Positions 36,301 through 45,729 of a stretch of DNA of 64,000 bases are shown piece after piece. The DNA is from JABMNT01 sp048262655 (GTDB taxonomy: Bacteria > Pseudomonadota > Alphaproteobacteria > Rhodospirillales > Casp-alpha2): contig JBLXEY010000003.1 in the NCBI GenBank assembly GCA_048262655.1, positions 372,001-436,000 on the forward strand, written 5' to 3'. The notes beneath the pieces were generated by a model that saw nothing but the letters and a program-made list of their open reading frames with translations, ran no database searches and was not told the origin of the DNA. Position 1 is the stretch's first letter. The number at the start of each line of letters is the position of its first letter. The translations under genes were made by a program, and so were the position numbers.

Positions 36301-36966
36301 TTAAGTGAAGGCATTCAGCAAGTCACTCGGCGTTACGCAAATATGATCCGCCCCAGCTTGCCTTAACTCCTCCTCGGTCCCGTATCCATAAAGCACGCCA
36401 ATCGCTTGCAAGCCGTTGTTTTGCGCGCCGATTATGTCGTGTTTTCTGTCACCGATCATCGCTGCCTGATCTGGTGAAACGCGGGTTTCTTTGAGGGCGT
36501 AGGCCAGAAGCTCTGTCTTGTTTGCATGTGTGCCATCAAGCTCCGAGCCAAATACATGATTAAAATATGAATTCAGAGAAAAGTGTTTGATGATGCGTTC
36601 GGCGTAAACGGCAGGTTTGCTGGTTGCAACGAATAACTGCGTCCCGGTTTTTGTGAGTTGGCCCAGGACATTTGGAATTTCCGGGTACAGGTCATTTTCA
36701 AATAGCCCGATATCGGCGAACCGCTCTCGAAAGATCTGAATGGCTTGCTCGGCCAAGGCATCGTCGCCGACAAGTGTGATAAAACTGTCTAAAAGCGGCG
36801 GACCGATGCACCAGTCCAAATCATCGGCATGGGGGACCTCGTGATCCAGCCTCTCCAAGGCATATTGCACACATCGGGTTATGCCCAGTTTTGGATCGGT
36901 AAGGGTGCCATCAAGATCGAAAAAGAGCGTCTTCATTGGCGACATTATAGCAGGGGGGTGCCTCAA
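36301..36966 (-). CDS. HAD-superfamily phosphatase, Gph-like
   Basis: 221 residues. Motif I FFDLDGTLTD, motif II VATSKP, and MIGDRKHDIIGAQNNG at the end, as in phosphoglycolate phosphatases and related enzymes. The ATGs at 36945 or 36936 are alternative starts, ten codons or fewer from the hydrolase motif, which is where such proteins usually begin. Removes phosphate from a small metabolite. Confidence 0.85.
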   Translation of the reverse strand: MRHPPAIMSPMKTLFFDLDGTLTDPKLGITRCVQYALERLDHEVPHADDLDWCIGPPLLDSFITLVGDDALAEQAIQIFRERFADIGLFENDLYPEIPNVLGQLTKTGTQLFVATSKPAVYAERIIKHFSLNSYFNHVFGSELDGTHANKTELLAYALKETRVSPDQAAMIGDRKHDIIGAQNNGLQAIGVLYGYGTEEELRQAGADHICVTPSDLLNAFT

Positions 36967-37005
36967 GAAAAAGGGCGTGGCCGCGCTTGCAATCCGGCGT
37001 TTTTT

Positions 37006-37224
37006 CTATGCGCAACACCCGTCGCCCACTTGAATAGGCGGGCATTTGACGTCTCCGTAAGAACAATAAACACAACAATCGCCCTCAAGAGGCCGCAAGA
37101 CGGCACCACAGCCCTGACAGTCATAAAAGTACTGGCAGGCGTTCGTCGGCATGAGTTCTGATTTCACATGCCCGCATTCAGGGCAGGTCAGAGTTGAGCG
37201 CGGTATAAAACCAGCGGTCTTCAT
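37006..37224 (-). CDS. GDCCVYCSYGDVKCPPIQ-motif protein
   Basis: 72 residues, 11 Cys. It contains the family-defining string GDCCVYCSYGDVKCPPIQ plus a CPECGH zinc-ribbon-like pair. Such small proteins occur next to MerF/MerT-type transporters and probably handle a thiophilic metal. Overlaps the MerF-like gene by 4 nt. Confidence 0.85.
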   Translation of the reverse strand: MKTAGFIPRSTLTCPECGHVKSELMPTNACQYFYDCQGCGAVLRPLEGDCCVYCSYGDVKCPPIQVGDGCCA

Positions 37225-37439
37225 TGTCCCGGCCCGGACTTTTTAAACCGCCGTAAAAGAGCAATAAGGGTGATGACCAAGCTAAGACCCAATAACGGCA
37301 GAAGCACGGCGTCGAGGCTGGAAATATAGGCGGCGAGGCCAATGGCTGTCATGAGCCAGACCAAAGCCGGGGTAAAACAACAGATCGCCATGATAACAGA
37401 GCTGATGACCCCCGTTTTCAGGAGCTGTTTATCATCCAT
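37221..37439 (-). CDS. MerF-like mercury/metal transport membrane protein
   Basis: 72 residues with two membrane helices and a vicinal cysteine pair in the first (MAICCFTPALV), as in MerF, which moves Hg(II) across the inner membrane. No merA or merR lies nearby, so the cargo may be another soft metal. Co-translated with the GDCCVYC protein. Confidence 0.75.
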   Translation of the reverse strand: MDDKQLLKTGVISSVIMAICCFTPALVWLMTAIGLAAYISSLDAVLLPLLGLSLVITLIALLRRFKKSGPGQ

Positions 37440-37601
37440 TTTTCAGACCTTCCTCATGACCAGCCGAATTATACACAGAATCTCTGCCAATATGCCAATT
37501 CACGATAGTGTCACTCAGGAGGCCCATGATGGTGGCGTTACGCGAATTCCTTGTTTATCCTATGATTTCAAGAATTTGAGGCGTTAATCAGAGGGACGAT
37601 T

Positions 37602-39404
37602 ATGACGGACAAACCGGAAAGCAGTATCGGGGTTCCTGATCTGGAGCAGGCATCAAAGCAAATGATGGACTTTGCCGAGCGATCAACACGCATTATACAG
37701 GCTTTTGTCGAACGCCAGACTTCGAATGAGGATTTTCAGGTTTCGGACCCGATTGTGATCGGTAAAGCCTTTATGGATATGACGGCAAAATTGATGTCCG
37801 ACCCGGCAAAATTAGCAGAAGCGCAAGTGCAGCTCATGCAAGGTTACGCAGAGCTGTGGACCCAGACAGCCAAGCGATTACAAGGCGAAGACGCGCAACC
37901 GGTTATCGAGCCCGCAAAAGATGATAAACGCTTTAAGGACGCTGCCTGGACGGAGGAAGCTCTGTTCGACACGATTAAACAGTCTTATTTGCTGACATCA
38001 AACTGGATGCAGTCCACGGTTCGAAGCGTAGAGGGATTGGATGAGAAAACCGCAGAAAAAGTCGACTTCTACACCCGTCAATTTCTCGACGCGCTATCAC
38101 CAACGAACTTCGCAGCAACCAATCCGAAGGTCGTAAAAGCTACGCTGGAGAGCAATGGGGAAAATCTGACCCACGGCCTTGAAAATTATTTGCGGGACCT
38201 GGAAGCCGGGCATGGCGAGCTCAAGATTTCCATGACCGATACCACAGCGTTTACACCGGGCAAGAATATTGCGACGTCGCCGGGCAAAGTGGTCTTTCAA
38301 AACGAGCTCATGCAGTTGCTGCAATATGAGCCGACAACGGAGAAAGTCTTTAAGCGGCCTTTGCTGATTGTGCCGCCCTGGATCAACAAGTTTTACATTC
38401 TCGACTTGCAGCCCAAAAACTCCTTTATCAAGTGGGCAACCGATCAAGGCCATACGGTTTTTGTGATCTCCTGGGTCAATCCGGACGAAAAGCTCGCGGG
38501 TAAACGTTTCGATGACTATATGCTGGATGGCCCATTGGCCGCGATTGATGCCATAGAACAGGCGACCGGCGAGAAAAAAGTCAATATCATCGGTTATTGT
38601 ATTGGCGGCACCTTAACGGCGGCAACTCTGGCTTACATGGCCGCAAAAAAAGACAATCGTGTTCAGTCAGCGACGTTCTTTACGACAATGGTTGATTTTG
38701 CGGAACCCGGGGAACTGGGGGTTTTTGTTGATGAAGAGCAACTCGAAAAACTAGACGCGCATCTTGATAAGGTCGGATACCTTGATGGAGCGCAAATGAG
38801 TCAGGTGTTCAATATGATGCGCGATAATGATCTGATTTGGTCGTTTGTCGTCAATAATTATCTGATGGGGCGTGAACCCATGGCCTTTGACTTGCTGTAC
38901 TGGAACGCGGATTCAACGCGCATGCCGGCAATGATGCACAAGGCCTATTTGCGTAATATGTATCTGGAAAACCGGCTGGCCAAGCCCGGTGGCATCTCGC
39001 TGAACGATCAAGCTATAGATTTAAGTCAGATTAAAACGCCGGTTTATCTGGCGTCGACAAAAGATGATCACATTGCACCGTGGAAATCGACCTACGCAGC
39101 CACCCAGATCTACGCCGGAAAGATCAGATTTGTCCTGTCCGCCTCTGGCCATATTGCAGGGATTGTTAATCCGCCCGCGGCTGACAAATATTGCTACTGG
39201 ACAAACGACGACAACCCGCCGCAGCCTGATGACTGGTTTAAAGGCGCTGTAGCCCATGACGGGTCCTGGTGGGGAGATTGGCAAAAATGGGTGACAAAAC
39301 ATGCCGGGGCTAAAGTCGACAAGCGCGTGCCCGGAGAGGGTAACCTGAAACCCATCGAAGACGCGCCAGGCTCATATGTGCTGGTTCGTTCTGCGAAGAA
39401 ATGA
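37602..39404 (+). CDS. phaC: Class I poly(3-hydroxyalkanoate) synthase
   Basis: 600 residues, the usual class I length. N-terminal PhaC domain, then an alpha/beta-hydrolase core with the lipase-like box GYCIGG (Cys ~333), Asp in STKDDHIAPW and His in SASGHIAG. Polymerises hydroxyacyl-CoA into storage granules. GAGGGA precedes the ATG. Its stop overlaps the start of the phosphatase regulator by 4 nt. Confidence 0.93.
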   Translation: MTDKPESSIGVPDLEQASKQMMDFAERSTRIIQAFVERQTSNEDFQVSDPIVIGKAFMDMTAKLMSDPAKLAEAQVQLMQGYAELWTQTAKRLQGEDAQPVIEPAKDDKRFKDAAWTEEALFDTIKQSYLLTSNWMQSTVRSVEGLDEKTAEKVDFYTRQFLDALSPTNFAATNPKVVKATLESNGENLTHGLENYLRDLEAGHGELKISMTDTTAFTPGKNIATSPGKVVFQNELMQLLQYEPTTEKVFKRPLLIVPPWINKFYILDLQPKNSFIKWATDQGHTVFVISWVNPDEKLAGKRFDDYMLDGPLAAIDAIEQATGEKKVNIIGYCIGGTLTAATLAYMAAKKDNRVQSATFFTTMVDFAEPGELGVFVDEEQLEKLDAHLDKVGYLDGAQMSQVFNMMRDNDLIWSFVVNNYLMGREPMAFDLLYWNADSTRMPAMMHKAYLRNMYLENRLAKPGGISLNDQAIDLSQIKTPVYLASTKDDHIAPWKSTYAATQIYAGKIRFVLSASGHIAGIVNPPAADKYCYWTNDDNPPQPDDWFKGAVAHDGSWWGDWQKWVTKHAGAKVDKRVPGEGNLKPIEDAPGSYVLVRSAKK

Positions 39405-41188
39405 TTGAAGATCCAATGTCTTCAGCTCATTCCAGTTCCCCGGTGGATCCTGTGACGATGGCTTCTGATGATGCCATAATCTTTGACCAACTTGAGCTTT
39501 TGTCCGAGATGAGCCGGGACTTTGCGACAAGCAGGGATATGCAGGCATCTCTGGAGAAAGCGGTTGCCCACATCACGACCTATTTAAATGCTGACGGTGG
39601 GGCACTGTTTATGCTGGACGAAGCAGCTGAAAACCTGATTTGCGAAGCTTGTGTTGGGGCGACGGAAATCACCGGCCTGACCGTGCCGAGCGATCAAGGT
39701 ATTGTTGGTCGGTCCGTACAGAACCATTCCGCCGAAATCGTCCGTGACGTGCAAAATGACCCGAATTTCTACAACAAAGTTGACGAAGAAACGGGGTTTA
39801 CCACCCGTTCGATCATCTGTGCGCCGCTAAGGGTCAAAGATGAACGGATCGGCGCCATTGAGCTGATTAATAAAAAAAGTGATGATGGGCTGTTCTCAAA
39901 TGATGATCTTCGCCTGTTGGAAACCCTGTGCGCTTCGGCCGGGTTGGCCATTCATAACGCACGGCAGGCGGAAGCTTTGGTTGAGCAGGAGGTCTTGGCG
40001 CGCGAGTTGGAACTGGCTGCAGAAATTCAGCGCTCTCTTTTACCTGAGGCACGCGACGATGCGTTTCCCTTGCATGGCGTCAACATTCCGGCGCGAACAG
40101 TGTCGGGCGATTTTTATGACTATTTTGAATTAGAAGACGGACGTATTTGTTTTAATTTGGGTGATGTGTCGGGCAAAGGCATGAATGCGGCGCTATTGAT
40201 GGCGAAAACCGCAAGCCTATTCCGTTGCCTGGGCAAAACAATCCATCAGCCCGGGCGGTTGATGGCGGCCATAAACGAAGAGATTTGTGAGACTGCGTCA
40301 CGTGGCATGTTTGTGACTATGGTTGGTGGCATTTTTGATCCCCGTTCGGGGATCGTGCGAATTGCCAACGCGGGTCACGAACCGCCCTTGTTTTTTGACG
40401 GGGCCGGGCATTGTGCATCTTTTGAAGCAGAGGCGCCACCCCTTGGGATTACGACCTTTCTTGCCGATGGCGACCGATACCCGGAGAATGAATTTCAGCT
40501 GGAAAATGGCAGTTTTTATATTTTTACCGATGGTGTTACAGAAGGCTATCAGGCGGATGGCTCAGAGTTGGAAGTTGACGGGTTGATCCAAATATTGAAA
40601 GCTGGTGCAGACAAACCTGCGGCACAGCGCCTGGCTGACGTAGTCGCCGCAATCCAGGGCGGCGGTGGGGCTCTGCGTGATGATACGACGCTGTTATGTC
40701 TGGAGCATAAAGGTCAATCTGCGGACGATATAGATCCGGATGGCGGTATTGCGGAACAAACCGCCGACGACCAGTGGGGAGACGCGATTATGATGCTCGA
40801 AGTGCCGTCACAACCTGATCGTTTGAAACTGGTGCGGAATGCCGTTACGCAAGCTGCCATTTATAGCGATTGCAGCGATGAAATGGTTCAGGATGTGGTG
40901 ATTGCGGTCGACGAGGCGATGCAAAACGTAATCCGTCATGCCTATGGCAATCGGGCTGATGGTGAGATAAAAGTAACGTTAAGTCGAACGACAGAGAACT
41001 TTTTGGTTTTCATACGAGATTATGCGGATACCATTGACGTGGAGAAAGTGCATCCACGAGATTTGGACGACGTTCGGCCCGGGGGATTGGGAACACACTT
41101 TATTCGTGAAGTCATGGACGAAGTCACTTTTCTGCCGCCACCGGAAGGGCGGGGGAATTTGTTGAAGTTGGTTAAACGGATTGCATGA
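39401..41188 (+). CDS. GAF-PP2C(SpoIIE)-HATPase regulator
   Basis: 595 residues. A GAF domain (~40-190), a PP2C-type SpoIIE phosphatase (~225-435; SGDFYDYF 235-242, GDVSGKG 254-260, DDTT 427-430) and a C-terminal RsbW-like histidine-kinase-type ATPase (~465-590; DEAMQNVIRHAY, GGLGTHFI). Phosphatase and kinase activities toward STAS proteins are thus on one chain. The next gene encodes a STAS protein with a DSSG site, the obvious partner. Co-translated with phaC. Confidence 0.88.
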   Translation: MIEDPMSSAHSSSPVDPVTMASDDAIIFDQLELLSEMSRDFATSRDMQASLEKAVAHITTYLNADGGALFMLDEAAENLICEACVGATEITGLTVPSDQGIVGRSVQNHSAEIVRDVQNDPNFYNKVDEETGFTTRSIICAPLRVKDERIGAIELINKKSDDGLFSNDDLRLLETLCASAGLAIHNARQAEALVEQEVLARELELAAEIQRSLLPEARDDAFPLHGVNIPARTVSGDFYDYFELEDGRICFNLGDVSGKGMNAALLMAKTASLFRCLGKTIHQPGRLMAAINEEICETASRGMFVTMVGGIFDPRSGIVRIANAGHEPPLFFDGAGHCASFEAEAPPLGITTFLADGDRYPENEFQLENGSFYIFTDGVTEGYQADGSELEVDGLIQILKAGADKPAAQRLADVVAAIQGGGGALRDDTTLLCLEHKGQSADDIDPDGGIAEQTADDQWGDAIMMLEVPSQPDRLKLVRNAVTQAAIYSDCSDEMVQDVVIAVDEAMQNVIRHAYGNRADGEIKVTLSRTTENFLVFIRDYADTIDVEKVHPRDLDDVRPGGLGTHFIREVMDEVTFLPPPEGRGNLLKLVKRIA

Positions 41189-41195
41189 GAAAAAA

Positions 41196-41528
41196 ATGAA
41201 ACACGAAATTAGGGAAGAAACAGTTGGTGTCGTTGTCGCATTTGACGGGGACGTCGATTTACAAACATCGCCAGAAGCTCGCAAGGTCTTGTTGGAATGC
41301 GTGGGTCAGGGGAAGTCTGTTGTCGTTGATTTGAGCAAGGTTGGGTATATCGATTCATCCGGAGTGGCGTCTCTTGTCGAAAGTTTTCAAAGTGCGCGCA
41401 AGGGAGGCCGAAATTTGGTTCTGGCTTCGGTAAGTGATGGGGCGCTCCGGGTTCTTAAACTGGCGCGACTGGATAAGGTCTTCACGATTTGCGACAGTGT
41501 TGAAGACGGTCTGGCCGCTATCGAATAG
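41196..41528 (+). CDS. STAS-domain protein (anti-sigma antagonist / MlaB-like)
   Basis: 110 residues, a single STAS domain with the phosphorylatable loop IDSSGVASL. Such proteins are either anti-anti-sigma factors or the MlaB subunit of Mla transporters. It sits between a PP2C/kinase regulator and mlaE-type genes, so both readings fit. Start at the ATG 41196; an in-frame TTG at 41181 overlaps the previous gene. Confidence 0.85.
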   Translation: MKHEIREETVGVVVAFDGDVDLQTSPEARKVLLECVGQGKSVVVDLSKVGYIDSSGVASLVESFQSARKGGRNLVLASVSDGALRVLKLARLDKVFTICDSVEDGLAAIE

Positions 41529-41536
41529 AGGCACAG

Positions 41537-42352
41537 ATGTCTGAACCCGAACAGTATAATGCCGTCGGCCGGTTCTTTGATCGGGTTGGCCGCACGACCG
41601 TCGCTGGAATTGAAGAGATCGGCCACGGCGGCATTCTGATCGGCGAAAGCCTGTATTGGCTCATCTATGGGCCTCGGGTCAAGCAACCTGTACGGCTAGG
41701 CTCGATCTTTCAACAAATGATGGAAGTCGGCATTCACGCCATTCCCATTATTGCGCTGTTGGTCGCGGCCATTGGCGCGATGCTTGCCATTCAGGGCATT
41801 CATACGTTGCGCATTTTCGGTGCCGAAAGTCGGGTGACAATTGGTATCGCCTTCTCCGTCGTCCGTGAGTTTGCGCCGTTGATTATTGGAATTTTGATTG
41901 CGGGTCGTTCGGGTTCCGCCCTCGCGGCGCGCATTGGAACCATGAAAATTAATCAGGAAATAGATGCGTTGAAAGTCATGGGGGTTAACCCTGTTCGGTT
42001 TCTTGTCGTGCCTTCATTGATTGCAATGGTCATCATGGTGCCGGCCTTGACAGTCTTTGGCATGATCGTTGGTTTGAGCGCAGCAGGCTTATATGTGAAC
42101 GCCGATCTTGGTATTTCGATGGCGGCCTTTTTTCACGATATTATCGATATCCTTACGGTTGATGATATTCTGCATGGCCTCACCAAAAGCGTGTTATTTG
42201 CGATTCTGATCGCGATCATTGGTGTTGTAAACGGCGCTGGCGTGGTTGGCGGCGCCGATGGTGTTGGTAAAGCAACGACGCGGTCCGTGGTACAAGCCAT
42301 TTCAGCTATTGTCATTACCGACATGGTTTTTGCATTTGTGGCGACGCGATAG
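41537..42352 (+). CDS. mlaE: MlaE-type lipid ABC permease
   Basis: 271 residues, five to six helices with MlaE family motifs: IALLVAAIGAMLAIQG, FAPLIIGILIAGRSGSALAARIG (two adjacent segments) and EIDALKVMGVNP. The permease of the MCE system that moves phospholipids between the two membranes. Followed by the ATPase after 1 nt. Confidence 0.9.
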   Translation: MSEPEQYNAVGRFFDRVGRTTVAGIEEIGHGGILIGESLYWLIYGPRVKQPVRLGSIFQQMMEVGIHAIPIIALLVAAIGAMLAIQGIHTLRIFGAESRVTIGIAFSVVREFAPLIIGILIAGRSGSALAARIGTMKINQEIDALKVMGVNPVRFLVVPSLIAMVIMVPALTVFGMIVGLSAAGLYVNADLGISMAAFFHDIIDILTVDDILHGLTKSVLFAILIAIIGVVNGAGVVGGADGVGKATTRSVVQAISAIVITDMVFAFVATR

Positions 42353-42353
42353 A

Positions 42354-43187
42354 ATGAACGATCCAATGAGCTCATCCATTTCCAATGTCATTGAAGTTGA
42401 GAACCTGGTCACTCACTACGGCGACCGAGAAATCCTGAAAGGGGTCACACTCGATGTGCGCGAAGGTGAGATCATGGTTATTATGGGCGGCAGTGGTTCT
42501 GGGAAAAGTACCCTGCTGCGTCATCTTATGGCGCTTGAAACAAAGACATCCGGTACCATGCGGATTCTGGATCAGGATATCGATCAATTAAGCCAACGTG
42601 ACTTTTTTGATCTGCGTAAAAAGCTTGGCGTTGCTTTTCAGGGCGGCGCTCTATTCAGTTCCATGACGATTGGCGAGAACGTTATGTTGCCGCTCTATGA
42701 ACATACGGATCTTGACCAGATGACGATGGATATCATGACCCGCATGAAGCTCGAAGTGGTCGAATTGGGCGGCTTTGAAGACCTGATGCCTTCAGAATTA
42801 TCCGGGGGCATGATTAAACGTGCGGCGTTTGCGCGGGCCATTGTTATGGACCCCAAAATCCTGTTTTGTGACGAACCGTCGGCGGGCCTTGACCCGGTTG
42901 TTGCTTCTGCTCTTGATGATCTGATCCTGCTTTTGCGCGATGCCATGCAGATGAGCATCGTCGTTGTGACGCATGAGCTGGAGAGCGCCTTTAAGATTGC
43001 GGATCGCATTACAATTTTGGACCGGGGTCATATTTTGATGGTGGGCACCGTCGATGAGGTTAAAAACTCGTCGAATGAGCGGGTTTACAATCTGTTGAAC
43101 CGGGTTCCGGAAGACGAAGTCATGGATGTAGATGAATATTTGCACCGGTTAACGGGCGTGAAAGTGGACGAGGAAGCATCCCTATGA
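42354..43187 (+). CDS. mlaF: MlaF-type lipid ABC ATPase
   Basis: About 277 residues from the ATG at 42354. Walker A GGSGSGKST, signature LSGGMIKRAAFARAI (the LSGGM form of MlaF), Walker B ILFCDEPSAGLDP, switch His in THELESAF. Powers the MCE transporter. The open frame extends into mlaE; the chosen start lies just after its stop. ATGA overlap with the MCE gene. Confidence 0.9.
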   Translation: MNDPMSSSISNVIEVENLVTHYGDREILKGVTLDVREGEIMVIMGGSGSGKSTLLRHLMALETKTSGTMRILDQDIDQLSQRDFFDLRKKLGVAFQGGALFSSMTIGENVMLPLYEHTDLDQMTMDIMTRMKLEVVELGGFEDLMPSELSGGMIKRAAFARAIVMDPKILFCDEPSAGLDPVVASALDDLILLLRDAMQMSIVVVTHELESAFKIADRITILDRGHILMVGTVDEVKNSSNERVYNLLNRVPEDEVMDVDEYLHRLTGVKVDEEASL

Positions 43188-44176
43188 GGTATAGTAAAAT
43201 CAATTATTTGGTGGTCGGGGTCTTCGTGATCGGGATGCTCGTTGCCGCGGTCGTCGCAATTGCCGTTTTAACGGGGCGAACAGGTGCCGTCGACCGGTAT
43301 TATACTGTTTATGATAACGTGACAGGTGTAAAGTTTGGCACGCAGGTGATCTACGAAGGGTATCCCATCGGCCAGGTTGAAGTGGTCACGCCGAATGAAA
43401 ACAAGGGGCGGATGGAGTTTCGCGTTGATTTCTCGATCAAGGAAGGCTGGCGTATACCAGAAGATAGCCAAATTGAAATTGCGGCCCCCAGCCTGTTGTC
43501 GTCCGTTGCATTGCAAGTTCATGCGGGCGTAAGTGCCGACGCCCTCAAGCCCGGTGACCGGGTGAATTCTAGAGATACCTCCAATGTCTTTGGTGCGGTC
43601 TCGTCATTAGCGGAGCAGGTTGCACGGGTAATCGAATCCGACGCAAAGCCCCTGTTTAAAGAAGTCACAGGGACGTTCCGGGAGCTAAAAAGGTTCATCG
43701 GAGAAGATGGTCGTGTGTTAGCCGGCGACGTTCAAGGTCTGATCCTCGATAGCAAAGGGCTGGTGGAGAACATTCAGGGTCGGATTCCACGCATTGCTGA
43801 TAATATCGAAGTCTTTACCACCAATTTGACACAAGCCAGCCAGGAAGTTGGAAAAATGGCATCGCCCAAAAACCGGAAACAGGTCGAAGCTATTCTTGCG
43901 CAGATGGATGAAGCAACGGTCAAGTTCGACAGCGTTTTGATTTCAATGGATCAGGTGTTGGAAGATGTCAGCCGTCTGGTTGTTGATCCGAAAGCCGACG
44001 TCGAGACGATTATGGGTGAATCCAGATACGTCGTCGAATCGCTTTCTCGCCACATTGATTCTATAAATCAGAATATGGAATCTGCGGCGCGCAACATGAA
44101 CGAATTTTCGCGGCAAATCAGAGCCAACCCGGGATTGCTTTTGGGTAGTTCGCCACAGCCAAATAACGCCCAATAA
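43184..44176 (+). CDS. mlaD: MlaD-family MCE-domain protein
   Basis: 330 residues. An N-terminal membrane anchor (YLVVGVFVIGMLVAAVVAIAV, two overlapping parts) and an MCE domain (~40-115; VTGVKFGTQVIYEGYPIGQV), then a long helical periplasmic tail. MCE domains form a hexameric ring that carries lipid. The C-terminal helical part is longer than E. coli MlaD, as is common in alphaproteobacteria. Confidence 0.88.
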   Translation: MRYSKINYLVVGVFVIGMLVAAVVAIAVLTGRTGAVDRYYTVYDNVTGVKFGTQVIYEGYPIGQVEVVTPNENKGRMEFRVDFSIKEGWRIPEDSQIEIAAPSLLSSVALQVHAGVSADALKPGDRVNSRDTSNVFGAVSSLAEQVARVIESDAKPLFKEVTGTFRELKRFIGEDGRVLAGDVQGLILDSKGLVENIQGRIPRIADNIEVFTTNLTQASQEVGKMASPKNRKQVEAILAQMDEATVKFDSVLISMDQVLEDVSRLVVDPKADVETIMGESRYVVESLSRHIDSINQNMESAARNMNEFSRQIRANPGLLLGSSPQPNNAQ

Positions 44177-44205
44177 TCAAGGTTCCATCGAAAAGAAACA
44201 GGGGG

Positions 44206-44820
44206 ATGACAATGATCCGGCAAGTCAAAACAGGGGTGTTAGTATTATCAGTGGGGCTGCTGGTTGCCTCTTGCGGGAGTGCGCCACCTGTCCCGGAAGA
44301 CCAATATTACCGCCTGCAAGCTGTTTACGCATCGGAACCGCTGGCACGCAAGGCGCTGCCTGGAACCATCGAAGTTGACCGGTTTTCAGCAGATGGTCTT
44401 ACGTCGGAACGCCCCATTGTCTATTCAAGCGCCGGAAGCCCCAATCAGGTGAAAGCCTATCACTACGATTTCTGGATCAAGCCGCCGACGGTTATGTTAC
44501 GTGACGAACTGGTTTCGTTTCTGCGTGCTTCTGGTATTTCTGACGCTGTCGTAACGCCAGAAACCCGGGTTGCTGCCGACTATGCGCTCACCGGGAAAAT
44601 TATACACCTGGAACAAGTTGTCATGAAATCAGGCTACCGGACAATTTTGGAAATTGAACTGGCGCTGCGCAATCCGGGTAATGGCAAGTTGTTGTTCCTC
44701 GACACATACAGGCTGGAAAATGACGCGAGAGGCGCAAGTGTTGGTGCCGCCGTTGAGTCATTAAATACGGCGGTGTCGATCGTCTATTCAGATTTCCTAT
44801 CATCAATTTCAAAACTTTAG
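44206..44820 (+). CDS. ABC-type transport auxiliary lipoprotein (PqiC/ABC_trans_aux-like)
   Basis: 204 residues with a lipobox LLVASCGS for lipid attachment. The body fits the auxiliary component of MCE transporters, an outer-membrane lipoprotein that receives or bridges lipid. AGGGGG precedes the start. Fourth transporter gene of the operon. Confidence 0.82.
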   Translation: MTMIRQVKTGVLVLSVGLLVASCGSAPPVPEDQYYRLQAVYASEPLARKALPGTIEVDRFSADGLTSERPIVYSSAGSPNQVKAYHYDFWIKPPTVMLRDELVSFLRASGISDAVVTPETRVAADYALTGKIIHLEQVVMKSGYRTILEIELALRNPGNGKLLFLDTYRLENDARGASVGAAVESLNTAVSIVYSDFLSSISKL

Positions 44821-44826
44821 TTCGTT

Positions 44827-45420
44827 ATGAAGGCAACTCACATTACAGCTGTGACCCATGGTGTCTCGGCGGAACAACGCTGGAAGAAACATGGGCATAA
44901 GGGGGGCGTCCTTTGGTTCACTGGCTTGTCCGGATCCGGGAAATCTACCCTTGCCATGGCGCTTGAAACCGCTTTGTTTGAGCGGGGATACGAAGTTTTC
45001 ACCTTGGATGGCGATAATCTCCGTTACGGCCTGAACGCAAATCTGGGCTTTTCGGATGAAGATCGAAGCGAAAACATCCGTCGGGCTGGCGAAGTCGCGG
45101 CGCTGTTCTCAAAGGCCGGGCTCGTTGTTATTACCGCTTTTATCTCGCCTTTTATTGAAGATCGCGCCCGCGCACGGAGCTTGATTGGTGATGATTTTCA
45201 CGAAATCCATCTCGATCCGGGATTGGCAGCTTGTGAAGCGCGGGACCCCAAAGGGCTTTATAAAAAAGCAAGGGCTGGCGAAATTTCGCAGTTTACGGGG
45301 ATCTCATCACCTTATGAGGATCCCGAAAGCCCAGAGTTAAAGATAAACACCGACGCGCATTCTGTGGAGCAGAGCCTTGCTCAACTTATCACCTATGTGG
45401 AACGGTCATTTAAGGTATAA
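44827..45420 (+). CDS. cysC: Adenylylsulfate (APS) kinase
   Basis: 197 residues. P-loop GLSGSGKST, then LDGDNLRYGLNANLGFS and EDRSENIRRAGEVA, and FTGISSPYEDPESPEL at the end, all CysC hallmarks. Makes PAPS from APS. It stands alone here without cysN/cysD or a sulfotransferase, 6 bp after the lipoprotein gene, which suggests transcription with the Mla operon. Confidence 0.93.
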   Translation: MKATHITAVTHGVSAEQRWKKHGHKGGVLWFTGLSGSGKSTLAMALETALFERGYEVFTLDGDNLRYGLNANLGFSDEDRSENIRRAGEVAALFSKAGLVVITAFISPFIEDRARARSLIGDDFHEIHLDPGLAACEARDPKGLYKKARAGEISQFTGISSPYEDPESPELKINTDAHSVEQSLAQLITYVERSFKV

Positions 45421-45444
45421 CCCTAAAACCGGGAAAGTGATGAG

Positions 45445-45690
45445 TTACATCATGCCCAATGCGCGTTTATAAACGTCTAGAACCTCTTCCATTTCGCTAC
45501 GATCGCCGTCTTCCATTTTGCGTAATCGTATGATTTGGCGCATAATCTTGACGTCGAAACCGGTCCCCTTGGCTTCAGAGTATACTTCCTTAATATCCTC
45601 TGACAGGGCCGCTTTTTCTTCTTCAAGGCGCTCGATCCGCTCAATGAAGGAACGAAGACGATCCCCTGCTACGCCGGCCACGTCATTCAT
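45445..45690 (-). CDS. gapR: GapR (DUF2312) nucleoid-associated protein
   Basis: 81 residues: RLRSFIERIERLEEEKAAL, EDIKEVYSEAKGTGFD, KIMRQIIRLRK. A coiled-coil protein that clamps overtwisted DNA ahead of polymerases in alphaproteobacteria. A full CtrA-type box lies 25 bp before its start. Confidence 0.92.
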   Translation of the reverse strand: MNDVAGVAGDRLRSFIERIERLEEEKAALSEDIKEVYSEAKGTGFDVKIMRQIIRLRKMEDGDRSEMEEVLDVYKRALGMM

Positions 45691-45714
45691 CTGTTAATCC
45701 CTTTAATTATACGG

Positions 45715-45729
45715 TTAATGTTCAGTTAA
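45715..45729. promoter_or_regulatory. CtrA-type box TTAA-N7-TTAA
   Basis: TTAATGTTCAGTTAA is an exact match to the full CtrA consensus in the divergent region of gapR and the receiver-domain gene. A GGTTATGCTAACC dyad (45733-45745) lies beside it. Suggests cell-cycle or motility-type control in this lineage. Confidence 0.55.
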
